64,000 nt of DNA from CAVQBP01 sp963848195 (GTDB lineage: Bacteria > Bacteroidota > Ignavibacteria > Ignavibacteriales > Ignavibacteriaceae), in assembly GCA_963848195.1 (NCBI GenBank), contig CAWKCY010000020.1, forward strand, positions 124,001 through 188,000, read 5' to 3'. Positions 8,481 through 16,303 of the stretch are shown in pieces. The notes below the pieces were generated by a model, which saw nothing but the letters and a program-made list of their open reading frames with translations, was not told the origin of the DNA and searched no databases. A program made the position numbers and the translations under genes. Each line of letters opens with the position of its first letter. The first letter of the stretch is position 1.

Positions 8481-8975
8481 TCATTCTTCTTTTTTTGGGA
8501 GAGGTAGTGAACCCGGAATTCCCATAAGTGGGAAGTCTTTACGTAAAGGGTAATACTCAAAATCTTCGGGCATATACATTCTTCTTAAATCGGGGTGGTT
8601 ATTAAATGTTATGCCGTACATATCGTATACTTCCCTTTCTTGCCAGTTGGAAGTCCGCCATACGGAAGTAACCGAATCAACTGAGCATTCGGCTTCATCA
8701 ATATCTGCTTTAAGACGGAGGCGGAATTTATTTTTTAAGGAGAAAATATGATAAACCATTGTAAATCTATTCTTCCTTCTTGCCCAGTCAATCGCAGTTA
8801 TATCTTCACATAATAAAAATTCCAGTTCCGGATCTTCTTTAAAGAATTTGCATACTGCAGCAATATCATTTTTGCCGAAATATAATGTCAATTCACCTCT
8901 ATATTCTGATTTCTCAAAACTTATATTAGGTAAATTCTCTTTGATTTTTTGAGGAATGAGTTCTTTGAATTCCAT
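8481..8975 (-). CDS. nuoC: NADH-quinone oxidoreductase subunit C
   Basis: The 164-residue NuoC is the 30-kDa subunit of the complex I connecting module. Its signature is the C-terminal block WQEREVYDMYGITFNNHPDL, followed by RRMYMPEDF and YPLRKDFPL. It is a separate protein here, not fused to NuoD as in E. coli. Spacing to nuoB and nuoD is 4-5 nt, typical of a tight operon. Confidence 0.95.
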   Translation of the reverse strand: MEFKELIPQKIKENLPNISFEKSEYRGELTLYFGKNDIAAVCKFFKEDPELEFLLCEDITAIDWARRKNRFTMVYHIFSLKNKFRLRLKADIDEAECSVDSVTSVWRTSNWQEREVYDMYGITFNNHPDLRRMYMPEDFEYYPLRKDFPLMGIPGSLPLPKKEE

Positions 8976-8980
8976 AATAA

Positions 8981-9502
8981 TTAATTATTCTGTATAATAG
9001 GTAATTCCGGTAAAGGTCTGTCCTGAAAATCTCTTGCTTTGGTTCTGCCGATCTTCTCCTGTATTTGAATTAAAGCATTAAGTAAGTTATCAGGACGCGG
9101 AGGACAGCCGGCTAAATATACATCAACCGGTAAAAACTGATCAATTCCCTGAACAACGTTATATGATCTGTACATGCCTCCCGATGATGTACATGCTCCC
9201 ATAGCTATTACCCACTTTGGATCTGGCATTTGATCATATATTTTCTTAACTACATGTGCCATTTTATAGGTTACCGTTCCTGCAACAATCATCATATCCG
9301 ATTGTCGCGGCGTAAATCTCATAACTTCAGATCCGAAACGTGCTATATCATACTTCGGATCACCCACTGCCATCATTTCTATCGCACAGCATGAAATACC
9401 CATCGGCATCGGCCAGACTGAATTTTTACGCGACCATTCAATTAATGCATCTATTTTTGTTGTAAAAAAATTATCCTTAGTTAGTTTGGATTCTAATCCC
9501 AT
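8981..9502 (-). CDS. nuoB: NADH-quinone oxidoreductase subunit B
   Basis: NuoB binds the terminal 4Fe-4S cluster N2 that reduces quinone. The ligands are present: the tandem Cys38-Cys39 in GISCCAIEM, Cys104 in GACTSSGGM and Cys133 in AGCPPRP. The 173-residue length is normal. Its start overlaps the nuoA end by 10 bp, indicating coupling. Confidence 0.96.
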   Translation of the reverse strand: MGLESKLTKDNFFTTKIDALIEWSRKNSVWPMPMGISCCAIEMMAVGDPKYDIARFGSEVMRFTPRQSDMMIVAGTVTYKMAHVVKKIYDQMPDPKWVIAMGACTSSGGMYRSYNVVQGIDQFLPVDVYLAGCPPRPDNLLNALIQIQEKIGRTKARDFQDRPLPELPIIQNN

Positions 9503-9861
9503 TTAAATCCGCCTTTCTTATATACGTATAAATATCCTAATTCCAATACTACAAGGAATACCAGCATTGAAATAAATACTGAAATTCCCAATTGCGCGAA
9601 CATCCTTTTGAATTCTACAGCCCACGGATAAACAAAAATTACTTCCAGGTCAAATATTATAAACAGCATTGCAATTAAATAATATTTAATTGAAATCCTT
9701 TCATTTGTTGTCCCGACAGGCTTCATACCACTCTCATAAGTAGAAAGTTTCTCTTTATTAGGACGCTGGGGCCCAAAAATTTTGGATGATAGGACTGTCA
9801 CCACTGCAAATACTGCTGCCACTATAATTACTATAAATACCGGAAGATATTGCTCAATCAT
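9493..9861 (-). CDS. nuoA: NADH-quinone oxidoreductase subunit A
   Basis: NuoA is a small membrane subunit at the interface of the arms of complex I. The 122-residue protein has three hydrophobic segments (about 7-28, 62-82 and 90-112), a conserved loop YESGMKP, and the motif LIAMLFIIFDLEVIFVYPW with the functionally important acidic residues. It is the first gene of the operon; the region upstream from 9862 should contain the promoter. Confidence 0.95.
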   Translation of the reverse strand: MIEQYLPVFIVIIVAAVFAVVTVLSSKIFGPQRPNKEKLSTYESGMKPVGTTNERISIKYYLIAMLFIIFDLEVIFVYPWAVEFKRMFAQLGISVFISMLVFLVVLELGYLYVYKKGGFKWD

Positions 9862-10532
9862 TTGAATTCTTTTATTAATTAAACTTCAAAATTATCCAAA
9901 AATGGTTTTATTGTCAATTTAAATGGAAATGAACTTACATTCATTATATCTCTCCCAAAATAATTTTTGTTTCTTCCTTAAAGAGACTTATATCTATCTA
10001 TTCGGATAAAATCATTTTATGTCTATTTAAGAATTTTTATAATCCCTTTAGGGATTAAATATCTATAGAAAATATACAAACCAGCAGCCAAAGTCCCGCT
10101 AGGGACGACATATAGTTTAATTTTGAATGTAATCTAATTAACTGAAAATCTTATTGAATTCTAAATTTATTTTTGATTTTTTAATTATTTCGGACAGCTA
10201 TGACGTTGATAATGATCTACTATTTTCTTAATATTATAATTAGTTCTAAATTTTTTCCCTTATAAATGTTAAAAAAATCAAATACTTCAGCATCGTTAAT
10301 TATACCTTAAACAGCTATCTGACAGCCATCTGACAGCCGGTAAATCCAAGCTAACTCAAATATAATACTTAATAAAAAACCTTCAGAGTCTGCCCTTAAA
10401 GTTTGGCAAAAAAATACGCTTTGCTCTATGACATGCGCTTTTCCCCATGCTCTATGCGCCTGCCTTTGCGCTTAAAACTGTCCGAATTTTTTATTATAAT
10501 TAGTTTTATTTTAATACAGATAACGAAGTTAT
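9862..10532. other. Gene-free interval upstream of nuoA, with REP-like hairpins
   Basis: These 671 bp separate divergent nuoA and the FN3 lipoprotein gene, so both promoters should be here. The only clear structure is the two-hairpin REP-like unit at 10041-10113. Near 10420-10470 the sequence is a degenerate run of CTATGCGC-like words, a low-complexity repeat. I see no gene; the short open frame from 10403 is a shadow. Confidence 0.6.
10041..10113. repeat. REP-like unit with two hairpins
   Basis: Hairpin AATCCCTTTAGGGATT (10041-10056) is followed by the tail AAATATCTATAGAAAAT, then hairpin GTCCCGCTAGGGAC (10093-10106) and GACATAT. The second hairpin with its tail recurs nearly identically at 53531-53589, and variants occur at 13600-13788. 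Confidence 0.75.
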
Positions 10533-11507
10533 ATGATCAGAATTGTTACTCCTCTTGCTTTACTTTTAACTCTATTTTATTCCTGCAACAGGCCCGTAGA
10601 TATAACCAATACAAATGATAATATCCCCCCTGCTGTCCCTGCCGATGTTAGAATATCTTATGCAGCCGATGGGGAAATTGAAGTTGATTGGCAGAACAAC
10701 TCCGAACTTGATCTCAGCGGCTACAATATCTACAGAAGAACCGACAGCACCAATTATCAATTAATTGATTTTACAAGCAATGATTACATTATAGATGATT
10801 CTCTCAATTACAATACCACATATTATTACCATATAACTGCTGTTGATATTTCAAATCTGGAAAGTTCACCAAGTAGTGAAGTATATGCTAAACCAACTAA
10901 TCAATATAAGCCCTACCCCCCGCGCAATGTTTCAATAAATGCACGGAACTGGGAAGATACCATATCTATATATTTAAGCTGGACTCCCAGCGGTGAAACC
11001 GACATAGCCGGCTATAATATCTTTAAAAGTACTAATTCTTCTTTTACCCCCGATTCCTCAACTTTCCTCGCCTTTACTAAAAATATTTTCTATTCGGATA
11101 CTTCAAACCTGTCTTTTTATACCAATTATTATTATATAATTAAAGCAATGGATAAAGGAGCTTTGTCAAGTGATGGTAACATCGAAGTTAATGATGAAAT
11201 TTTTGAAATACCTCAAATCGTTTTCCCCGAAAATAACTCTGTAGTATCCCCCTTTCTAAATTTCAAAATAAAAACAATTAAAGCTCCGGCCACTTATAGA
11301 ATTATTTTACAGACTAATGAATATTTTGGTGAAATCTGGAGCAATACAATCTCATCAAATGCCATAAATGATTTATTAAATGTTGATTTCAATGCAAATT
11401 ATATAAATACAGATAAATATTATTACTGGAGGGTAATTACTTTTTCAAAAGGTAATTTTGAGCCCAATAGTATTTCGAGACTTTATAAATTCATGATTAA
11501 ACAGTAA
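10533..11507 (+). CDS. Lipoprotein with fibronectin type III domains
   Basis: The 324-residue protein has a lipoprotein signal (MIRIVTPLALLLTLFYSC, lipid-modified Cys18). Two FN3-like domains follow, roughly residues 35-118 and 126-220, each with a repeated SGYNIYR or AGYNIFK strand and a YYYxITAVD or YYYIIKAMD strand. The C-terminal 100 residues (from PQIVFPENNSVVSP) look like another beta domain. Such proteins usually sit on the cell surface and bind partners or polysaccharide; no enzyme motif is seen. It lies 40 nt before a barrel protein gene and is probably co-transcribed with it. Confidence 0.8.
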   Translation: MIRIVTPLALLLTLFYSCNRPVDITNTNDNIPPAVPADVRISYAADGEIEVDWQNNSELDLSGYNIYRRTDSTNYQLIDFTSNDYIIDDSLNYNTTYYYHITAVDISNLESSPSSEVYAKPTNQYKPYPPRNVSINARNWEDTISIYLSWTPSGETDIAGYNIFKSTNSSFTPDSSTFLAFTKNIFYSDTSNLSFYTNYYYIIKAMDKGALSSDGNIEVNDEIFEIPQIVFPENNSVVSPFLNFKIKTIKAPATYRIILQTNEYFGEIWSNTISSNAINDLLNVDFNANYINTDKYYYWRVITFSKGNFEPNSISRLYKFMIKQ

Positions 11508-11547
11508 ATTGAATTCCTATAAAAACGGGACAAAATAAATAGCTCTA

Positions 11548-13494
11548 ATGTTTAAAAGGATTGATAGGTTATTTATAACATTTTTTTTAACTGTTCTCTT
11601 TATTTTTATATCTTTCCCTGAAAACCAGGCTCAGGTTCTTAGCGATAGTCTCGATTATATAGTCGTCGAAAATCCTCTGAACAAACTCGCTACTAAATTC
11701 GATAAACAGCTAAATACATACATTTTAAATTCCGATCTTTTTTATAATAAAACATTTGGTAATTTTTCTTTTAAATTTTCGGAAGATTATAATTCAACAT
11801 TTATAAAATCGGCAATCAAAAGTATTAAGGATGAACATTTTTTTACTTTCACTTCGGCGTACAAGGTTACCTCTTTCTTAAATATAGGATTATCAGCTTT
11901 GAATAATATTTTATCTGACAACCGGCAAATAGAAATTAACCAGGCTTCCGAATCCAATACTGTTTTGTTTACCCAGTTTATTCCCGAAGAGAAAATATAT
12001 CTTACTCCCTATTTCGGATATGCTAATAACCGGCAGGTGGGTGAAAACGATTATGGATATTTATACGGAATGGAAGGTCTTGTAAACCAGTTCATGCTGT
12101 CGGATTTTAATATTACCTCTCAATTAAAACTGCGTAACGAAGATATTAACCCGAGAAAAAATATCGATAGATATTTTAACCTTTTCGTTATTAATAATTT
12201 TGATAAAGATATCTTAAATTCAATTAACTTCAAATTTTCTCAAAACAGGAGAGATTTTTATTATAAAGCCGATGTGTTTACATCAGAATTCTTTAATATA
12301 ACTAATAATATTCAAAACAGAATTGAAACAAATTATTTTTTACAGGATCAGCTCTACTATAACAATCTTATGGATAATGTTTCTCTAAATCTTACCGGAG
12401 GAGTAAATTTAAGGAGTATCGACAGGAATACACGATTCCGTTCTGCAGCAATAGCCGCTTTGCCATCCTTTGATACAAAATCAATATTCGATACTAGGAT
12501 CGATGAGCTGAGAATAGAACTCGAATCTATTCTCAATTATAAATCGGAAAATTTTAACAGCGCATTAAAGCTTAATTATTCCGAAAGAGATGAAAAACAT
12601 ATAACTAAAAATTTCAAGGGTGTTGATAAGATATTTTATGACGAGCGTTCCGATCAGGAAACCCAGAATAATAATAATTCCGTACGTGCATCATTATCAT
12701 TCAGCGGGAATTACTTTTTCTCACTATCAGATAAATTAAACTTTAGTTTTTTTCAAAATAAACTAAGATATGATACACCAAGCCAATTAAACTTTGATGA
12801 CCGGGATGAAATCTTATCAATAGTAAGATTGAAATACAGCAAAATGTTAACCCCTTTCTTCGAATCCTTCCTTTCCGTTGAAGGTACTTTAAATCATATC
12901 GTATATATTTTCTCCGAAAAAAGTTCAAATAATAATATTAATAGGATAATTAAATTAGCTGCAGGAGGTAATTATTACGGCAAAAATTTCATATCGTTAA
13001 ATAACTTTGAAGTATCTGCAAATTATACCGTTTATGATTTTGAAGATATTAATCCTACTTACAGAAGCTTTTCTTTTAGGCAATATACCGCAACCGATTC
13101 TTCTTCCATTAAGTTCAGCAGCAAATTCAGCCTGGTCTTTTATGGTTATGCAAAGTTATCGGAGCAGGGAGACCTTAGATGGGCTTCATTTTCTACTAAA
13201 CCGAACAGGTTTTTAACTGAGTTCTTTGGAGAACCTAAATTTACCTTCTATCACATTCCATTTCAATTATCAGCTGGATTGAGGTATTTTACGATAAATT
13301 CATATAATTATGATGGAACTTTAAGAATTGTTGATTCAAAATATCTAAGCCTTGGACCTGTGAGCGAGATATTATTGTTTTTGCAGAAATCACTTTATTT
13401 AAGAATAAACGGTTGGTATGAATTTATAACAATAAATAGTTTATTAAATAGACAGCAGGCTAATTTAACTATGCAGATAAATTGGAATTTTTAA
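11548..13494 (+). CDS. Predicted outer-membrane beta-barrel protein
   Basis: The 648-residue protein has a Sec signal peptide (hydrophobic 10-24, cleavage probably near AQVLS). The remainder consists of many alternating-polarity strands rich in Asn, Phe and Tyr, ending in NLTMQINWNF with a terminal Phe, the classical sign recognised by the barrel assembly machinery. There is no plug domain or TonB box. I do not recognise a named family. Its partner is the FN3 lipoprotein directly upstream; the pair may form a lipoprotein-barrel unit in the outer membrane. Confidence 0.7.
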   Translation: MFKRIDRLFITFFLTVLFIFISFPENQAQVLSDSLDYIVVENPLNKLATKFDKQLNTYILNSDLFYNKTFGNFSFKFSEDYNSTFIKSAIKSIKDEHFFTFTSAYKVTSFLNIGLSALNNILSDNRQIEINQASESNTVLFTQFIPEEKIYLTPYFGYANNRQVGENDYGYLYGMEGLVNQFMLSDFNITSQLKLRNEDINPRKNIDRYFNLFVINNFDKDILNSINFKFSQNRRDFYYKADVFTSEFFNITNNIQNRIETNYFLQDQLYYNNLMDNVSLNLTGGVNLRSIDRNTRFRSAAIAALPSFDTKSIFDTRIDELRIELESILNYKSENFNSALKLNYSERDEKHITKNFKGVDKIFYDERSDQETQNNNNSVRASLSFSGNYFFSLSDKLNFSFFQNKLRYDTPSQLNFDDRDEILSIVRLKYSKMLTPFFESFLSVEGTLNHIVYIFSEKSSNNNINRIIKLAAGGNYYGKNFISLNNFEVSANYTVYDFEDINPTYRSFSFRQYTATDSSSIKFSSKFSLVFYGYAKLSEQGDLRWASFSTKPNRFLTEFFGEPKFTFYHIPFQLSAGLRYFTINSYNYDGTLRIVDSKYLSLGPVSEILLFLQKSLYLRINGWYEFITINSLLNRQQANLTMQINWNF

Positions 13495-13546
13495 ACTGCT
13501 TCCACAAGTTTGGATGGGCATCCTGTTTGTATGCTCATCTTTTGAA

Positions 13547-13728
13547 GCTGACCAAAAAGTAAATTTCCTTTAGAGGAGTTGCCATTAACATAATTTTGAA
13601 CACCGAAGGTGTGATATTATTGTAGAAAATGAAAAGGAGAAGGAATATTCAAAACCCCGAAGGGGTGAAATAAATAATGAAAATTCCTCATTCCCATTTT
13701 TTTAGAAAATAATTACTTTTTAGTCAGC
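13547..13728. mobile_element. MITE-like element, family 2, long copy
   Basis: An inverted repeat starts GCTGACCAAAAAGTAA (13547 onward) and ends with the complement-like TTACTTTTTAGTCAGC (to 13728). The same terminal repeats bound a 109-bp copy at 53422-53530 with a different interior. No transposase is present. Two REP-like hairpins lie inside this copy. Confidence 0.6.
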
Positions 13729-13788
13729 CCATAATATTTATAGAAAGAAAACCTAAGAAATAAATAGAGTCCCGAGGGACGAAATAAA
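13600..13788. repeat. Three REP-like hairpins
   Basis: Hairpins ACACCGAAGGTGT (13600-13612), ACCCCGAAGGGGT (13654-13666) and GTCCCGAGGGAC (13769-13780) are each followed by an AT-rich tail like GAAATA or GATATTAT-TGTAGAAAA. The stems differ but remain self-complementary, which suggests that the structure is kept. They match the units at 10041 and 53531. Confidence 0.7.
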
Positions 13789-13869
13789 AAATATTTTAAA
13801 CAGGAATGATTGCAAGTTGAAATAAAATATTTTTTTGTTAATTTCACTTATTAAAATTTAAGGGAAAAT

Positions 13870-14286
13870 TTGCCACTAGATCATTATAGTCTTGAAATAG
13901 AAAGTGATCCTAATAATTTAATTACAGTTGAAGAATTTGTTAATTATTTTGCAAAAGATCTCGGCGTAAGTGAAGAGCGAATGAATGGCCTTCTTTTATC
14001 CGTAACCGAAGCTACTACAAATGCAATTATTCATGGAAATAAATGCAATATAAATAAAAAAGTTGTTATAAATGTCTTTGTCGAGGATGGAAAAATAATT
14101 ATTAAAGTAAAAGATGAAGGAAATGGCTTTGATCCTACAAAAGTACCCGACCCTACGGAACCTCAAAACTTATTAAAAGATTCCGGAAGAGGAGTCTATC
14201 TTATGAAAATATATATGGATGAAATCAAATACAACCTAACCCCTGAAGGAACCGAACTAATTCTTATTCTTAGATTAAATAGTTGA
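13870..14286 (+). CDS. RsbW-like serine protein kinase / anti-sigma factor
   Basis: The 138-residue HATPase_c_2 protein has the GHKL ATP-binding boxes: the N box SVTEATTNAIIHGNK, the G1 box KDEGNGFD and the G2 box SGRGVYLMKIYMD. Such proteins phosphorylate an anti-sigma-factor antagonist and sequester a sigma factor (partner switching). The start is TTG at 13870, preceded by AAGGGA. It is convergent with an RsbU-like phosphatase gene 100 nt away, the natural counter-enzyme. No antagonist (STAS) gene is visible here, so it must be elsewhere. Confidence 0.88.
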   Translation: MPLDHYSLEIESDPNNLITVEEFVNYFAKDLGVSEERMNGLLLSVTEATTNAIIHGNKCNINKKVVINVFVEDGKIIIKVKDEGNGFDPTKVPDPTEPQNLLKDSGRGVYLMKIYMDEIKYNLTPEGTELILILRLNS

Positions 14287-14305
14287 AAATACTCCCCTCT
14301 TTTTT

Positions 14306-14390
14306 TTGAACCACATAGACACATAAAACACATAGTTTCCATTTTAATTCTTTTTAATTCCTATGTTTCCTATGTGCCTGTGTGGTTCAA
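14306..14390. terminator. Long inverted repeat between convergent genes
   Basis: Two arms of about 30 nt (14306-14335 and 14361-14390), largely complementary with small mismatches, contain words such as CCACATAGACACATAA and CCTATGTGCCTGTGTGG. They lie between the stops of the rsbW-like and rsbU-like genes, and the right arm overlaps the rsbU stop. It probably serves as a two-way terminator and looks like a dispersed repeat captured there. Confidence 0.6.
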
Positions 14391-15505
14391 TTGCCCGAAT
14401 TCTTTTTGATGATTATCAATGACAGATCATCATTTACCGGAGCATCCCCTACAAACCTATCAACTGCGTCTACTATCGCTTGACCCATATTTTCAAATTT
14501 ATATTCCACAATATTAGATAATACTCTAATGAAACGTTCCTTCTCAAAAAATATCCCGTATTCATTTTGAGCTTCCGTAATGCCATCCGAATAAGCCACC
14601 ATCATCTGACCCTTTTCCATTTCTATAACATCTTCGGAAAAGGAATAATTATTCATCAGTCCTATAGCAGGATTACTTTTTGAAATTTCTTTTATTTCAT
14701 TCTGCTTTACTAAAAAAGGAGGCAGATGTCCGGCATTTACAAAACGTATCTTCGTATCATCCGGTTTAATCTCTAAATATAACATAGATGCAAAAATATT
14801 AGCCAGGCTGTCACGGAAGAAAATCGAATTTATTTTGGTACATAATTCTGAAAGACAATTATAATCTGCAGCTAATGCCCGTATTGTTGCCTGGAGTTTT
14901 GCCATCAGTAGCGCTGCATGCAGTCCTTTCCCCGCAACATCCCCAATAACGATACCGATACGATCCCCGTTTATTTTTAAATAATCAACTAAATCGCCTC
15001 CTACTTCATTCGCAGGCCTGGTATAAAGCCATATTGACCATCCTTCAACTTGTGGACTCAATTCAGGCATTAAAGCACGCTGAACCTTTCTTCCGGCTTC
15101 AAGTTCATCTTTGGCTAAAAGCTTATCTTTTAATTCAAGCATTAAGACCAGAAAAATAAGTGCACCTCCGAAAAGCCCTGTATTGTTTACTTGTTCTCCA
15201 TTATTTACTACTATGATACTACCGAAATTACTCCCGAATAAAATTACAAGGAGTCCAACTGTTGTTAAAATTCTTCTAAGAGGAGTTAAATGAAGGAACA
15301 GGCTCTTTATCATCCATACTACAATATGAAATCCTTTATGCAGCGGATTCATACCGGCAAGACGCTTATTCTGTTCATCAGTAATATAAAAGCTTCTTAA
15401 TTCCTTAAATTCACGTTTTACATCTTTCTTAAACCTGATATTTTTTATATCATCATGTAAGACCCTTGTGAATTTCTGCCCGGTATTTGTGCTTGCACCA
15501 TTCAT
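14387..15505 (-). CDS. Membrane-bound PP2C-type serine phosphatase (RsbU/SpoIIE family)
   Basis: The 372-residue protein has an N-terminal region with two to three membrane segments (about residues 63-130) and a C-terminal SpoIIE phosphatase domain from about 140. Its motifs are VQRALMPELSPQVEGW, GGDLVDYL, IGDVAGKGLHAALLMAK, NAGHLPPFL, and a distal YSDGITEAQNE with DDLSLIII, which carry the metal-binding aspartates. It probably dephosphorylates an antagonist protein and so frees a sigma factor from the RsbW-like kinase encoded next door on the other strand. Confidence 0.9.
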   Translation of the reverse strand: MNGASTNTGQKFTRVLHDDIKNIRFKKDVKREFKELRSFYITDEQNKRLAGMNPLHKGFHIVVWMIKSLFLHLTPLRRILTTVGLLVILFGSNFGSIIVVNNGEQVNNTGLFGGALIFLVLMLELKDKLLAKDELEAGRKVQRALMPELSPQVEGWSIWLYTRPANEVGGDLVDYLKINGDRIGIVIGDVAGKGLHAALLMAKLQATIRALAADYNCLSELCTKINSIFFRDSLANIFASMLYLEIKPDDTKIRFVNAGHLPPFLVKQNEIKEISKSNPAIGLMNNYSFSEDVIEMEKGQMMVAYSDGITEAQNEYGIFFEKERFIRVLSNIVEYKFENMGQAIVDAVDRFVGDAPVNDDLSLIIIKKNSGN

Positions 15506-16303
15506 AATTAAAAATTATAATATTTGAATATAAAAATAAGTATAATTTCCTCAATCTAACTTAAAAAACATATACAATAGATATTTAACTGTCAAACAAT
15601 TGATGATAAACGGTAAATGTTAAAGGTGGTTAATTGTAAGTTGTATGTGGTCTGTGGTTTGTTGACATCTAGTTTTTTAATGTTTAGAATTATAGTTAAT
15701 CTTCGGATTACTGATGTCACTTAATATATTAATTGAAACAAGAAATGGTTTTGATTATTCTTTTAACGATTTCGATAGATGGGTGCATCAAATTGACTTT
15801 ATTGTTTGGGCAGGTTCGACTATGATCTACTAACTACTCAATACTAACTACTCAATACTAACTACTCAATACTAACTACTAAACTTTAGGGCCGTGGTGT
15901 GTCAATCACACCAACATTTATTACTCATTTGTTTTATTCATTCTTTTCCTTAACATCTCTAACAAATACATAACACACCCCGGCGCCTAAACTTAGAATA
16001 AACCAAAATTTTTCTTCTCACAGAAATACTCTATTGCTTCACTTAATTTCATTAAATCTTTCCTTATCATACCGTCCTTATTGATTAACAATAGATTAGA
16101 GAAGTTATTAAAGATTAAAAATTGTTAATTATTTCAACCGTTTTGAAAATGAGGTATAAAAAAATTAAAGTCAAATTAATTAAGAAATAAAAATAAATAA
16201 TTGACTAATTATTAAAATCAATCACAAAGATCACACACTCACAAAAAATGTTCCAAAAATTGTTTCTTCACATATGCGCTTGAACTTGATCTTGCACTTG
16301 TAC
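15506..16303. other. Gene-free interval with two short tandem repeats
   Basis: These 798 bp lie between the phosphatase gene start and the end of the receptor-like gene. They contain the heptanucleotide array at 15829-15881 and a degenerate CTTGAACTTGATCTTGCACTTG run at about 16278-16303 just after the stop of the 16304 gene. The rest is AT-rich with no convincing open frame. Confidence 0.55.
15829..15881. repeat. Heptanucleotide array ACTAACT/ACTCAAT
   Basis: Seven to eight tandem 7-mers, alternating ACTAACT and ACTCAAT, closely related to the array after hemF (ACTAACT/ACTCACT). Unlike the others it is about 420 bp from the nearest stop codon. Confidence 0.85.

Noticed and set aside
8477..8560. 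Longer N-terminus for NuoD
   Set aside because: It would overlap nuoC by 80 nt, and the extra residues are unlike NuoD; the ATG at 8476 fits family length.
10403..10618. Plus-strand open frame upstream of the FN3 lipoprotein
   Set aside because: It overlaps the lipoprotein start in another frame and includes low-complexity repeat sequence.
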